The translations under genes and the position numbers were made by a program. From NCBI RefSeq assembly GCF_021441885.1, contig NZ_CP090438.1:1426001-1490000 (forward strand): 64,000 nt of DNA, written 5' to 3'. The DNA comes from Vibrio maritimus. GTDB taxonomy: Bacteria; Pseudomonadota; Gammaproteobacteria; Enterobacterales; Vibrionaceae. This document shows positions 55,873 to 63,366 of this stretch, piece after piece (the first letter of the stretch is position 1; every line of letters starts with the position of its first letter). The notes beneath the pieces are model-generated. The model had not been told where the DNA came from. It did not search any database and worked only from the letters and a program-made list of their open reading frames with translations.

Positions 55873-55896
55873 ATAATTCGATATGTTTCGAATTAT
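55873..55896. promoter_or_regulatory. Operator 1 of the Cys-rich permease gene
   Basis: ATAATTCGA and TCGAATTAT form a perfect palindrome with a 6-bp spacer. It overlaps the -10 box TATAAT (55892-55897, minus strand) of the promoter. Confidence 0.7.
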
Positions 55897-55919
55897 AGAA
55901 ATAACTAGGCATAGATCAA
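55892..55919 (-). promoter_or_regulatory. Promoter of the Cys-rich permease gene
   Basis: On the minus strand TTGATC (55914-55919) is separated by 16 bp from TATAAT (55892-55897). Confidence 0.6.
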
Positions 55920-55925
55920 GCTTTT

Positions 55926-55945
55926 ATTTCGATAAAATTCGAAAT
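55926..55945. promoter_or_regulatory. Operator 2 of the Cys-rich permease gene
   Basis: ATTTCGA-TAAAAT-TCGAAAT is a perfect palindrome, centred 51 bp from operator 1, with the same TTCGA-N6-TCGAA core. It lies just upstream of the -35 box. Confidence 0.65.
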
Positions 55946-55971
55946 AAATATTAACTCATTGAATATAAACA

Positions 55972-55997
55972 AAAACAGCGCCATCAGGCGCTGTTTT
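55972..55997 (-). terminator. Terminator of the cystine transporter gene
   Basis: AAAACAGCGCC and GGCGCTGTTTT form an 11-bp stem with a 4-nt loop; T residues follow. Confidence 0.85.
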
Positions 55998-56020
55998 ACT
56001 AGAAGGGGTTGTTAAGCGGG

Positions 56021-57388
56021 TTAGGCTTTCGCTTCTTCGAGCGATGCTTCTTTCTTTTTGAGCAATCGACTTGTAATAGTACCCGCTGTCATTGCGCCAG
56101 AAACGTTTAATGCAGTACGTGCCATATCGATTAGAGGCTCGATAGAAATCAACAATGCAGCGATTGTAACAGGCAGTCCCATTGCCGGTAATACGATTAG
56201 GGCTGCAAATGTTGCACCACCACCAACACCAGCAATACCAAATGAACTGATGGTAATAATAGCAATCAGAGACAGGATGAAGTTGATGTCCATAGGGTCG
56301 ATACCAACGGAAGGAGCAACCATTACCGCGAGCATTGCTGGGTAGATGCCCGCACAACCGTTTTGACCGATTGTCGCGCCAAAAGAAGCTGATAGGTTAG
56401 CAATCGCTGGTGGTACGTTAAGTTTCGTTACCTGAGCTTCTACGTTAAGCGGAATAGTCGCTGCTGAGCTACGAGATGAGAATGCGAACGTCAGCACAGG
56501 CCAGATCTTCTGGAAGTACTCTTTTGGGCTAACGCCAACTAGTGACACAAGCACACCGTGTACAACAAACATCAGGAAGATGGCTAGATAAGATGCAACG
56601 ATAAATCCAAGTAGGTTTAAAATGTCACCAGCGCTTGACGTCGCGACGACTTTTGCCATCAGTGCGGCAATGCCGTATGGAGTAAGCGCCATAATCATCT
56701 TAACAAGACGCATCACAACAGATTGAGTCGCTTCCACAAATGTGCGGATTGGGGATTCGAGTTCTTCTTTTTCTGCCATGACTTTACGGGCAGCAATACC
56801 CGTTAGTACGCCAAAGATAACCACGGCGATAATAGAAGTAGAACGAGCGCCAGTTAGGTCAGCAAATGGGTTAGTAGGGATAAAGCTTACTAGCATTTGC
56901 GGAATCGTTAGGTCGCTAACACGGTCAACTCGGTTTTCAAGTACTGCAATGCGAGCCGTTTCACGAGCGCCTTCTGTCAGACCTTCGGCGCTTAAGCCAA
57001 ACGCTTGAGTAACGACAATACCAATGAGCGCAGAAATCGCCGTAGTAGCGAGTAGGACAGATATTGTTAATCCACTGATTTTGCCAAGTGAACCGCCTTT
57101 TTCAAGCTTCACTACCGCGGCAATCATAGATACCAATACGAGCGGCATGATGATCATCTTCAGAAGACCAACATAACCACGACCGACTACGTTGACCCAC
57201 TCTAACGTACCACCGATTGCTGCGTGTCCTTCGCCAAAAATAAGCTGAAGCGACAAACCAAAAGCACTGCCTAATACAAGACCAAATAGCACAAGACGGG
57301 ATAGAGTATGGTTTTTTTGTTGCTGCCCATACAAGAAATAGAGAATGCCCAAAAATACCGCTAGCGATGCGATAACTGCAATTGACAT
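56021..57388 (-). CDS. tcyP: L-cystine transporter, DAACS family
   Basis: This 455-aa inner-membrane cation symporter matches the TcyP/YdjN branch of the dicarboxylate/amino-acid:cation symporters. It has about eight membrane segments and two re-entrant regions, with SSRSSAATIPLNVEA (serine-rich hairpin) and the ISSFGIAGVGGGATFAALIVLPAMGLP region around the substrate site. It should take up L-cystine and similar compounds. It is a single gene with its own terminator. Confidence 0.88.
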   Translation of the reverse strand: MSIAVIASLAVFLGILYFLYGQQQKNHTLSRLVLFGLVLGSAFGLSLQLIFGEGHAAIGGTLEWVNVVGRGYVGLLKMIIMPLVLVSMIAAVVKLEKGGSLGKISGLTISVLLATTAISALIGIVVTQAFGLSAEGLTEGARETARIAVLENRVDRVSDLTIPQMLVSFIPTNPFADLTGARSTSIIAVVIFGVLTGIAARKVMAEKEELESPIRTFVEATQSVVMRLVKMIMALTPYGIAALMAKVVATSSAGDILNLLGFIVASYLAIFLMFVVHGVLVSLVGVSPKEYFQKIWPVLTFAFSSRSSAATIPLNVEAQVTKLNVPPAIANLSASFGATIGQNGCAGIYPAMLAVMVAPSVGIDPMDINFILSLIAIITISSFGIAGVGGGATFAALIVLPAMGLPVTIAALLISIEPLIDMARTALNVSGAMTAGTITSRLLKKKEASLEEAKA

Positions 57389-57555
57389 GTAAATATCCTT
57401 TTTTATTTCAACTGACGTAATCCCTATAAAGAATATGGGGATTGGATGTGTAGACGGCTAAAATACCGTTTGATGAGAAGCGTTCACAATAAGTAAATGT
57501 TATGAACTAGAACTGAAAGTTATATAAATGGACGTGGTTCGTTGGTTTTTGCGAG

Positions 57556-58239
57556 TTACTTTGTATATTGGTTAAGAAGGTCGCGCATGTTTGCAGAGTT
57601 ATATGCGACTGACTTAGCATCACTTAGCTCTAACACACTGTAGAGCATTGCTTTTGCGACATAGTCTGCGGGGATAGGAGCGATAGCACGAAGAGGACCA
57701 CGCATTAAAGGTGAAAGTACGGTAAATAGCTTCTGTACAAATACCTCATCTGATCGGATCTCTTCTTCACGCCCTGCCAAAGGACCGGGACGCATAAATA
57801 CCACTTTCTCGAAGCCCATTTGATTGATTCGGCTTTCAACTCGGCCTTTACACTTGAGGTAATGTGAAAGAGAGCGAGCTGATGCTCCTAGACTTGAGAC
57901 CACGGCGATACGTTTAACACCAACCATCTTCATCGTTTGTGCCACGTCGCAGACAAGATCAACATCGACTTTTTCAAGTGCTTGCTTGCTGCCTGCTTTT
58001 TTAAGCGTGGTGCCTAAACAGATAAAGCCAAGCGTTGGAGTAGGGCGACTGTCATCCCATTGAGTGACTCTAAGCGCGCCATCCATGATCTGAGTGGTTT
58101 TGCTATGTTGATGTTTTAGAGGAGAGCGACAAAGTGCGTAGATAGACTCAATGTGGTCAGTTTGCTCTAGTAAAGTCAGCAGTTTGCTGCCTACCAGACC
58201 AGAAGCGCCAGCGATCATTACTCTAAAGTCATTGTGCAT
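57556..58239 (-). CDS. NAD(P)-binding oxidoreductase-like protein
   Basis: This 227-aa protein is an atypical short-chain dehydrogenase with an N-terminal Rossmann motif (VMIAGASGLVGSKLL). It has no clear Tyr-X3-Lys pair; the region SSLGASARSLSHYLKCKGRVE may hold YLKCK in its place. It resembles the TIP30/YraR-type proteins of unknown reaction. The ATG at 58239 follows GGGAC; a TTG 14 codons upstream is less likely. Confidence 0.75.
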   Translation of the reverse strand: MHNDFRVMIAGASGLVGSKLLTLLEQTDHIESIYALCRSPLKHQHSKTTQIMDGALRVTQWDDSRPTPTLGFICLGTTLKKAGSKQALEKVDVDLVCDVAQTMKMVGVKRIAVVSSLGASARSLSHYLKCKGRVESRINQMGFEKVVFMRPGPLAGREEEIRSDEVFVQKLFTVLSPLMRGPLRAIAPIPADYVAKAMLYSVLELSDAKSVAYNSANMRDLLNQYTK

Positions 58240-58313
58240 TAAAAAGTCCCACTCATCGAGATGTAGTGGGACTATAGTCAATTATTCGCTAACGTGTTGT
58301 GATAGAGGCAAAA

Positions 58314-59198
58314 TTAATCAATTTCCGCGGCGGTGAGATTCTGCTTTCTGAGCTGATCGCGCAATGCTTCCATCGCCACTTTTTGAATCTGCCTTACTCG
58401 TTCTCTTGTCACACCAACGATCAATCCGACTTCTTCAAGCGTTTTTGGCTCATCATCGAGCAGACCGAAACGATGGTAGAGGATAGTTTTATGCTTATCC
58501 GGCAAGCCGTCGACAAGATTAACCAATGCCTTGTTCATATTTTGCGTGACAATGTCACGTTCAGGCAGTTCGAACACATCATCGTCATCAATAGTTTGAA
58601 GGTGGTCTTTCTTGTCCCCGTCGTCATCCCAGCCATTATCTAGAGATAATGATTGCTCAGAGAGTTTAAGTAGTTTGCTTACTTCTTCTGGTGAGCGTCC
58701 AGTTCTTTCAGCGATTTCAGCAGACGTGGGTTCATGTTTGCCTTCTTTACGAAGTTGGTGCGCCGCTTTACTGCACTCACGAATTTGCTTAGTCACGTGT
58801 ACTGGAACACGAATCGTACGACCTTGATTCATGATGGCACGATCAATAGATTGCTGAATCCACCACACTGCATAGGTGGAAAAGCGATATCCAAGCTCAG
58901 GGTCAAATTTGTCCACGGCTTGTATTAATCCGATGTTACCTTCATTAATAAGGTCGTAGAAATCGAGACCGCGATTAGAATAACGTTTGGCAGTTCTAAT
59001 AACTAAACGTAAATTCGCGTTAATTAAGCCTTGTCTCGCTTGTGTATCACCCGCACGAGCCTTGCGTGCTAGTAATTTCTCTTCTTCAGCTGTTAACAGG
59101 TTGTGGTTAGAAACCTGTTTAAAATAGCTAGTACCAATATTGGCAGCGTCTTCCCTGTTCGTTGAACTGTGGTGAGTATGCTTCTCTACTACTTTCAA
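58314..59198 (-). CDS. RpoS-like group 2 sigma-70 factor
   Basis: This 294-aa protein directs RNA polymerase to a set of promoters. Regions 1.2 and 2 (about 25-130) include LINEGNIGLIQAVDKFDPELGYRFSTY and WWIQQSIDRAIMNQ. Region 3 and the region 4 HTH follow (TLEEVGLIVGVTRERVRQIQ, about 255-275). It is clearly diverged from classic RpoS and somewhat shorter, like the extra RpoS-like factors of vibrios (RpoX/RpoQ type). The start is TTG, 4-5 nt after AAGGGGG; no earlier ATG exists in frame. The nlpD gene normally upstream of rpoS is absent. Confidence 0.88.
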   Translation of the reverse strand: MKVVEKHTHHSSTNREDAANIGTSYFKQVSNHNLLTAEEEKLLARKARAGDTQARQGLINANLRLVIRTAKRYSNRGLDFYDLINEGNIGLIQAVDKFDPELGYRFSTYAVWWIQQSIDRAIMNQGRTIRVPVHVTKQIRECSKAAHQLRKEGKHEPTSAEIAERTGRSPEEVSKLLKLSEQSLSLDNGWDDDGDKKDHLQTIDDDDVFELPERDIVTQNMNKALVNLVDGLPDKHKTILYHRFGLLDDEPKTLEEVGLIVGVTRERVRQIQKVAMEALRDQLRKQNLTAAEID

Positions 59199-59925
59199 AA
59201 TACCCCCTTACCAACTGCTTAATTGGTTATTATTAGATTTATAAACGACATGAATTTCGTTTCCTGTCGAAATATCAAATTACTATATTTTTTTATCGAA
59301 TGACAGCCCGTGTTAATAAAAATCAAACACGGCGTTAACATTTTTTTAAGCAGCTATTTAGATTAAAGACTCAATAGAAACTAAGTCAGGTGGCTGTTAT
59401 AGCAGCTAGGAGAATTTATAAAATTGGATGCATATTTATCTTGTTGATAAATAAGGACTAATATTATTGATAATGATAATTAATATTGAGGGTAACAATA
59501 GGGAGGAAATATAGTGATCGCTTGTAAACCATAATGAAAATACAGGGTTTACAATAATGCGTTAATTGACTAACTGGTCACTAATGCTTGTTCGTTCGCT
59601 TTGTGTAACCAAAAGTTCTAGAAACCTATCCTAATTTTGTATTATCTACTTTTTGCTTGTAAGGGTTTGGAAGGTTTTGTCGTATTTTTGTAAGGGTGAA
59701 AAATTGTGACATTGTGCCCAAAATGCTTTGTAAGAGAGAGGAGTGTAGGTGGTTGTTTTACAAGAATATTACATAAGAGAGTGACTTTATATAATTTATA
59801 TAAATATGTAGAATATGATAAACCTATCACTTTTGGTTAAGTTATATGTCGAAACGGCACAACGACTTAAACTTTAGTCTAAGCTAACGATAGAGTGCTT
59901 AGTTTCTAGTTTGGATACAGTTACA
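59199..59925. other. Long gene-free spacer upstream of the sigma factor gene
   Basis: This 727-bp AT-rich stretch contains a Fur-box-like sequence (GATAATGATAATTAATATT, 59469-59487), an inverted repeat TTGTAAACC/GGTTTACAA (59522-59554) and three direct copies of TTGTAAGRG (59657, 59688, 59728). No convincing open frame is seen. It may hold long-range control for the sigma factor or an unrecognised small RNA. Confidence 0.45.
59469..59487. promoter_or_regulatory. Fur-box-like site
   Basis: The sequence matches 16 of 19 bases of the GATAATGATAATCATTATC consensus. It is about 270 bp upstream of the sigma factor gene and 440 bp from the next gene, so the target is unclear. Confidence 0.4.
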
Positions 59926-60216
59926 ATGAATGAACAATTACAACAAAAACTCGAAGAGCTACTACTGCTCGCTAAATCACAAGGTGTTTCTATCGTAGGG
60001 GTCGTAGATATTCCAGGCGCAGAAGAATGCCATATATTTAAGAACATAGAGGCTGACTGCAAGGCAGGGACACGCAACTTAGACAGCGTGTTGATGAGCC
60101 AGCATTGCACTCAAGGCCAAAAAAACTGTCAATCTTGTCATCTATCTAAGTCAGGAATCTCTGATGATGGACTGGCACTTCTGTTCACTGAGTTGAATGC
60201 AAACGAACCCGCTTAA
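59926..60216 (+). CDS. Small Cys-rich uncharacterised protein
   Basis: This 96-aa cytoplasmic protein starts with a helical stretch (NEQLQQKLEELLLLAKSQG), then a short GVVDIPG strand. Five cysteines fall in AEECHIF, EADCKAG, SQHC and the C-X2-C-His motif NCQSCH. With no signal peptide this is unlikely to be a cytochrome; metal binding is more plausible. Start choice: the ATG at 59926 is preferred to a TTG five codons upstream. I do not recognise a family. Confidence 0.6.
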   Translation: MNEQLQQKLEELLLLAKSQGVSIVGVVDIPGAEECHIFKNIEADCKAGTRNLDSVLMSQHCTQGQKNCQSCHLSKSGISDDGLALLFTELNANEPA

Positions 60217-60303
60217 TCGGGTTCAAACCCTTTCCTATAATTTATTGCGGCACATCTAGTGTTGGTTTGTCGCACTGACATGCGTACACTACGTCTTAAG
60301 GAT

Positions 60304-60333
60304 TAAATACATGCAGAAGTGCATGTATTTTTG
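60304..60333 (+). terminator. Terminator-like hairpin upstream of cobT
   Basis: AAATACATGC and GCATGTATTT form a 10-bp stem with a 6-nt loop and a T run. It either ends the preceding small gene or attenuates cobT, whose start is 40 bp downstream. Confidence 0.65.
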
Positions 60334-60371
60334 TAAGTATTGCCACCTGGCACTCTTTAAGAACGGAAACC

Positions 60372-61400
60372 ATGTTAGACACACAATTCGATGCTCAAAT
60401 TCAAAACCATATCGACCAAAAAACGAAACCCCTGGGCGCGCTTGGGCAACTCGAGACGATTGCTGTTCAGCTTGCTCGGATCCAGAGCCAAGCATCAGGC
60501 TCTTTTCCCAATTCGATAGATATCTCTTCTCCAAAAGTTATCGTTTTTGCTGGTGACCATGGCATCAGTGATCAGGGTGTGAGTATCGCTCCGAGCGCAG
60601 TTACCCAGCAGATGGTAATGAACTTCTTAGCGGGTGGGGCGGCTATCAACTGTTTTTGCCGTGCCAATAATATTGACTTTCAAGTAGTGGATTGTGGCAT
60701 GGTTGCTGCGGTTGAATCTGATTCTGACCAGTTAGTATTGAGTAGGCTTGGAGAAGGCACGAAGGATTTTTCAGCCTACCCAGCGATGACTGCGGCTCAA
60801 TTGGAACAAGGACTGAGCGCTGGCTCAAAGATTGCTACTCAAGCGATTAAAAACGGAACGAACGTTTTGATGTTTGGTGAGATGGGGATCGGTAATACCA
60901 GTTCAGCCTCTGCCATACTGTCAGCTTTGACACCGTTAGCTATCGAACAAAGTGTTGGTCGCGGCACAGGCATAGATGCGCAGCAATTGACTAAGAAACA
61001 AGATCTAATTGCAACGGCACTAAATCGATTTGACCAACGTGATGTGAAAACGGTTTTGCAGCAGGTCGGTGGCTTTGAAATCGTTCATATGGTTGGCGCG
61101 TTTCTAGCCGCTTATGAGCAGAAAATACCCGTACTGGTGGATGGTTTCATCGTATCTATCGCCGCGCTTGCTGCCTGCCAAATCGAGCCAAACGTCAGAG
61201 ATTATTTGATATTTGCCCACGTCTCCAACGAGGGTGCCCATCGCTTTGTTTTAGAGACACTCAATGCGACCCCGTTGCTCGATTTGTCGCTGCGTCTTGG
61301 TGAAGGAACGGGCGCGGCGTTGGCGTTTCCACTTCTGAAAAGTGCAGCTGAGTTCTATAACTCAATGGCGAGTTTTGAAAGCGCTGGAGTCACCGTGTGA
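60372..61400 (+). CDS. cobT: Nicotinate-nucleotide:dimethylbenzimidazole phosphoribosyltransferase
   Basis: This 342-aa enzyme makes alpha-ribazole phosphate for the lower ligand of cobalamin. It has QKTKPLGALG at the N-terminus, FAGDHGISDQGVS, GEMGIGNTSSASA and the catalytic Glu in LRLGEGTGAALAFP. The length is typical. First of a tight cobT-cobS-cobU-cobC operon for cobinamide salvage and nucleotide loop assembly. Confidence 0.96.
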   Translation: MLDTQFDAQIQNHIDQKTKPLGALGQLETIAVQLARIQSQASGSFPNSIDISSPKVIVFAGDHGISDQGVSIAPSAVTQQMVMNFLAGGAAINCFCRANNIDFQVVDCGMVAAVESDSDQLVLSRLGEGTKDFSAYPAMTAAQLEQGLSAGSKIATQAIKNGTNVLMFGEMGIGNTSSASAILSALTPLAIEQSVGRGTGIDAQQLTKKQDLIATALNRFDQRDVKTVLQQVGGFEIVHMVGAFLAAYEQKIPVLVDGFIVSIAALAACQIEPNVRDYLIFAHVSNEGAHRFVLETLNATPLLDLSLRLGEGTGAALAFPLLKSAAEFYNSMASFESAGVTV

Positions 61401-62185
61401 TTAATTCGGAATCAACATCAGGCTGGCGATATCAGTGGCAGCTATTCTGCCTTGCCGTGAGTTTTTTCTCTCGTCTACCGATTCCAAGTAATACGCCATA
61501 CTCATCAGAACGAATGAACCGTGCTGGGCGGTATTTTGCTCTGGTCGGTCTATTGCTTGGCGCACTGTGTGGCGCCGTCTTCACTGTTGCTGACTGGATG
61601 CTACCAACCAGCGTTGCTGTCATTCTAACAATGATCTTCAGCTTACTGTTAACTGGCGCATTCCATGAGGATGGGCTAGCAGATATGGCGGATGGGATCG
61701 GCGGTGGAATGACTCAAGAAAAACGCCTGTTGATCATGAAAGATAGTCGACTTGGTACTTATGGTGTCGTCACGATTGTATCCGCCTTATTACTAAAGTA
61801 TGCAGCGCTTACCGAGCTTGCTCTTGGCAAACCCCTGTTTCTAATTTTCATCATCGCCTATTCATTTAGCCGAGCGGTTGCCGCATCGTTGATATCTGCA
61901 ATGCCCTATGTCTCCGACCCAGAAGGTAGCAAAAGTAAGCCACTAGCCAACACCCAAACCCAAACTGAGCTTGTCATTTTGGCAGTGTGTGGTCTTGCAC
62001 CCGCTTTGCTGTTAGGGCTTGATTTCACCATCGCGTTGATAGTGACAGGTTTGGTGTTTCGTGCGTTTTTTACGAAGTGGCTTACCGCTCGTCTTGGTGG
62101 GTTCACCGGAGATTGTTTGGGCGCAGCTCAGCAAATTGTCGAGTTGCTCACTTACCTCCTCATGCTCGTTTTCTTAGTAAATTAA
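61397..62185 (+). CDS. cobS: Adenosylcobinamide-GDP ribazoletransferase (cobalamin synthase)
   Basis: This 262-aa inner-membrane enzyme joins adenosylcobinamide-GDP with alpha-ribazole (phosphate) in the final cobalamin assembly step. It has several hydrophobic segments and the conserved FHEDGLADMADGIGGGMTQEKRLLIMKDSRLGTYG region (positions about 90-125). It starts at GTG overlapping the cobT stop by 4 nt, with GGAG in front. Confidence 0.93.
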   Translation: MINSESTSGWRYQWQLFCLAVSFFSRLPIPSNTPYSSERMNRAGRYFALVGLLLGALCGAVFTVADWMLPTSVAVILTMIFSLLLTGAFHEDGLADMADGIGGGMTQEKRLLIMKDSRLGTYGVVTIVSALLLKYAALTELALGKPLFLIFIIAYSFSRAVAASLISAMPYVSDPEGSKSKPLANTQTQTELVILAVCGLAPALLLGLDFTIALIVTGLVFRAFFTKWLTARLGGFTGDCLGAAQQIVELLTYLLMLVFLVN

Positions 62186-62197
62186 TAGGGTGGCGGA

Positions 62198-62746
62198 ATG
62201 TCGATTAAACTGGTACTAGGTGGAGCACGTTCGGGTAAGTCCCGGTTTGCTGAGCAGCGCATCAAAGAGCTTTGCGACGCGCTCCCAAACGTAACCAAGC
62301 ACTATGTCGCCACATCGGAGCCTCTTGATGATGAAATGAGAGCGCGTATTTCTCATCATCGTCAGCAAAGAGGGGACGGCTGGATCGAGTGGGAAGTGCC
62401 TGTTGAGCTTGTCGATACTTTGTCCAAGTTTGATAAGTCAGATGTCGTATTAGTCGATTGCTTAACTCTTTGGCTGAATAATGTGATTTATTATTTGGGT
62501 GAGTCAGTTAACAACGATGAAATTGAGCAGGCAGTGTCGAAGCTAGCTTCTGCTTTAAGTCACAGCGATGCGCACATCGTGCTGGTGTCTAATGAGGTGG
62601 GGCTTGGTGTCGTCCCTTTAGGTGAGGTCTCTCGTATGTTTGTTGACAACGCGGGGCGCATGAACCAAGAAATCGCAAAAGTTTCTGATAACGTCACCTT
62701 AGTTGCAGCGGGATTACCTCTGGTGCTCAAGGGGAGCGAGCGATGA
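62198..62746 (+). CDS. cobU: Adenosylcobinamide kinase/guanylyltransferase
   Basis: This 182-aa bifunctional enzyme phosphorylates adenosylcobinamide and then attaches GMP. It has the P-loop GGARSGKSRFAEQ at the N-terminus, the guanylylated-His segment around SHHRQQRGDGW, VDCLTLWLNN and SNEVGLGVVPLGEVSR. It lies 12 bp after cobS. Confidence 0.95.
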   Translation: MSIKLVLGGARSGKSRFAEQRIKELCDALPNVTKHYVATSEPLDDEMRARISHHRQQRGDGWIEWEVPVELVDTLSKFDKSDVVLVDCLTLWLNNVIYYLGESVNNDEIEQAVSKLASALSHSDAHIVLVSNEVGLGVVPLGEVSRMFVDNAGRMNQEIAKVSDNVTLVAAGLPLVLKGSER

Positions 62747-63366
62747 AAGTGAACATCTTGCTTCTTCGTCACGGTAAAGTTAACGGACCTGCCGCGCTAT
62801 ACGGTCATACCAATGTGCTTGTTGAGCCGAAGTTGGATAACCAAACAACCACTGCCTTGGCTTCCAAGACGCTGCATCTTAGTATGGTTGTGAGCTCACC
62901 TTTATCGCGATGCTCTAACCTCGCCAAGCAACTGAGTTGTGAGCTTGGGATACCACTAAATATCAACCCTGACTTAGCCGAAATGAATTTTGGCAGATTT
63001 GATGGTGTGGCATTCGATTCAATGTCTTCGGAAGATTGGCAGCAGCTTGCACCTTTTTGGGATAGACCCGCAGAGTGTACATTGCAAGGTGGTGAGCGAT
63101 TGGTTGATTTTCACCAGCGAGCCATTTCGGGATGGCGAAAAGTACTCAAAGCCGAACAAAATACCCTAGTGGTTTGCCATGGAGGTGTGATCCGTCAAAT
63201 ATTGGCAGATGTCCTCGACCTTGATTGGAGAAACCCGAAGCTCTATTCGTCATTAGCGATCGGCAACTCGACCATTACACAGATCCAATTTGATACCGAC
63301 TACCCAGAAAACCTGGTGGTTAAAGTCATCGGGCAGCCAGCACAAGATTTTAACTTAGTACCATAA
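62743..63366 (+). CDS. cobC: Alpha-ribazole phosphatase (histidine phosphatase family)
   Basis: This 207-aa enzyme removes the phosphate from alpha-ribazole phosphate or cobalamin phosphate. It has the phosphohistidine motif LLRHGKVNG, SSPLSRCSNLA, a conserved E-X-F-G-F/R-X-D segment (EMNFGRFDG) and the second catalytic His in VVCHGGVIRQ. The start overlaps the cobU stop (ATGA). Its 3' end overlaps the converging kinase gene by 12 bp. Confidence 0.88.
   Translation: MKVNILLLRHGKVNGPAALYGHTNVLVEPKLDNQTTTALASKTLHLSMVVSSPLSRCSNLAKQLSCELGIPLNINPDLAEMNFGRFDGVAFDSMSSEDWQQLAPFWDRPAECTLQGGERLVDFHQRAISGWRKVLKAEQNTLVVCHGGVIRQILADVLDLDWRNPKLYSSLAIGNSTITQIQFDTDYPENLVVKVIGQPAQDFNLVP

Noticed and set aside
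57419..57443. Inverted repeat AATCCC/GGGGATT upstream of the cystine transporter
   Set aside because: Short and imperfect, with no second copy. Could be an operator but I cannot support it.
59488..59760. RyhB-type small RNA downstream of the Fur-box-like site
   Set aside because: I could not find the conserved RyhB core or a clear terminator hairpin in the expected distance.
60217..60371. Possible cobalamin riboswitch upstream of cobT
   Set aside because: The spacer is too short and lacks the conserved B12-box. Only a terminator-like hairpin is visible.
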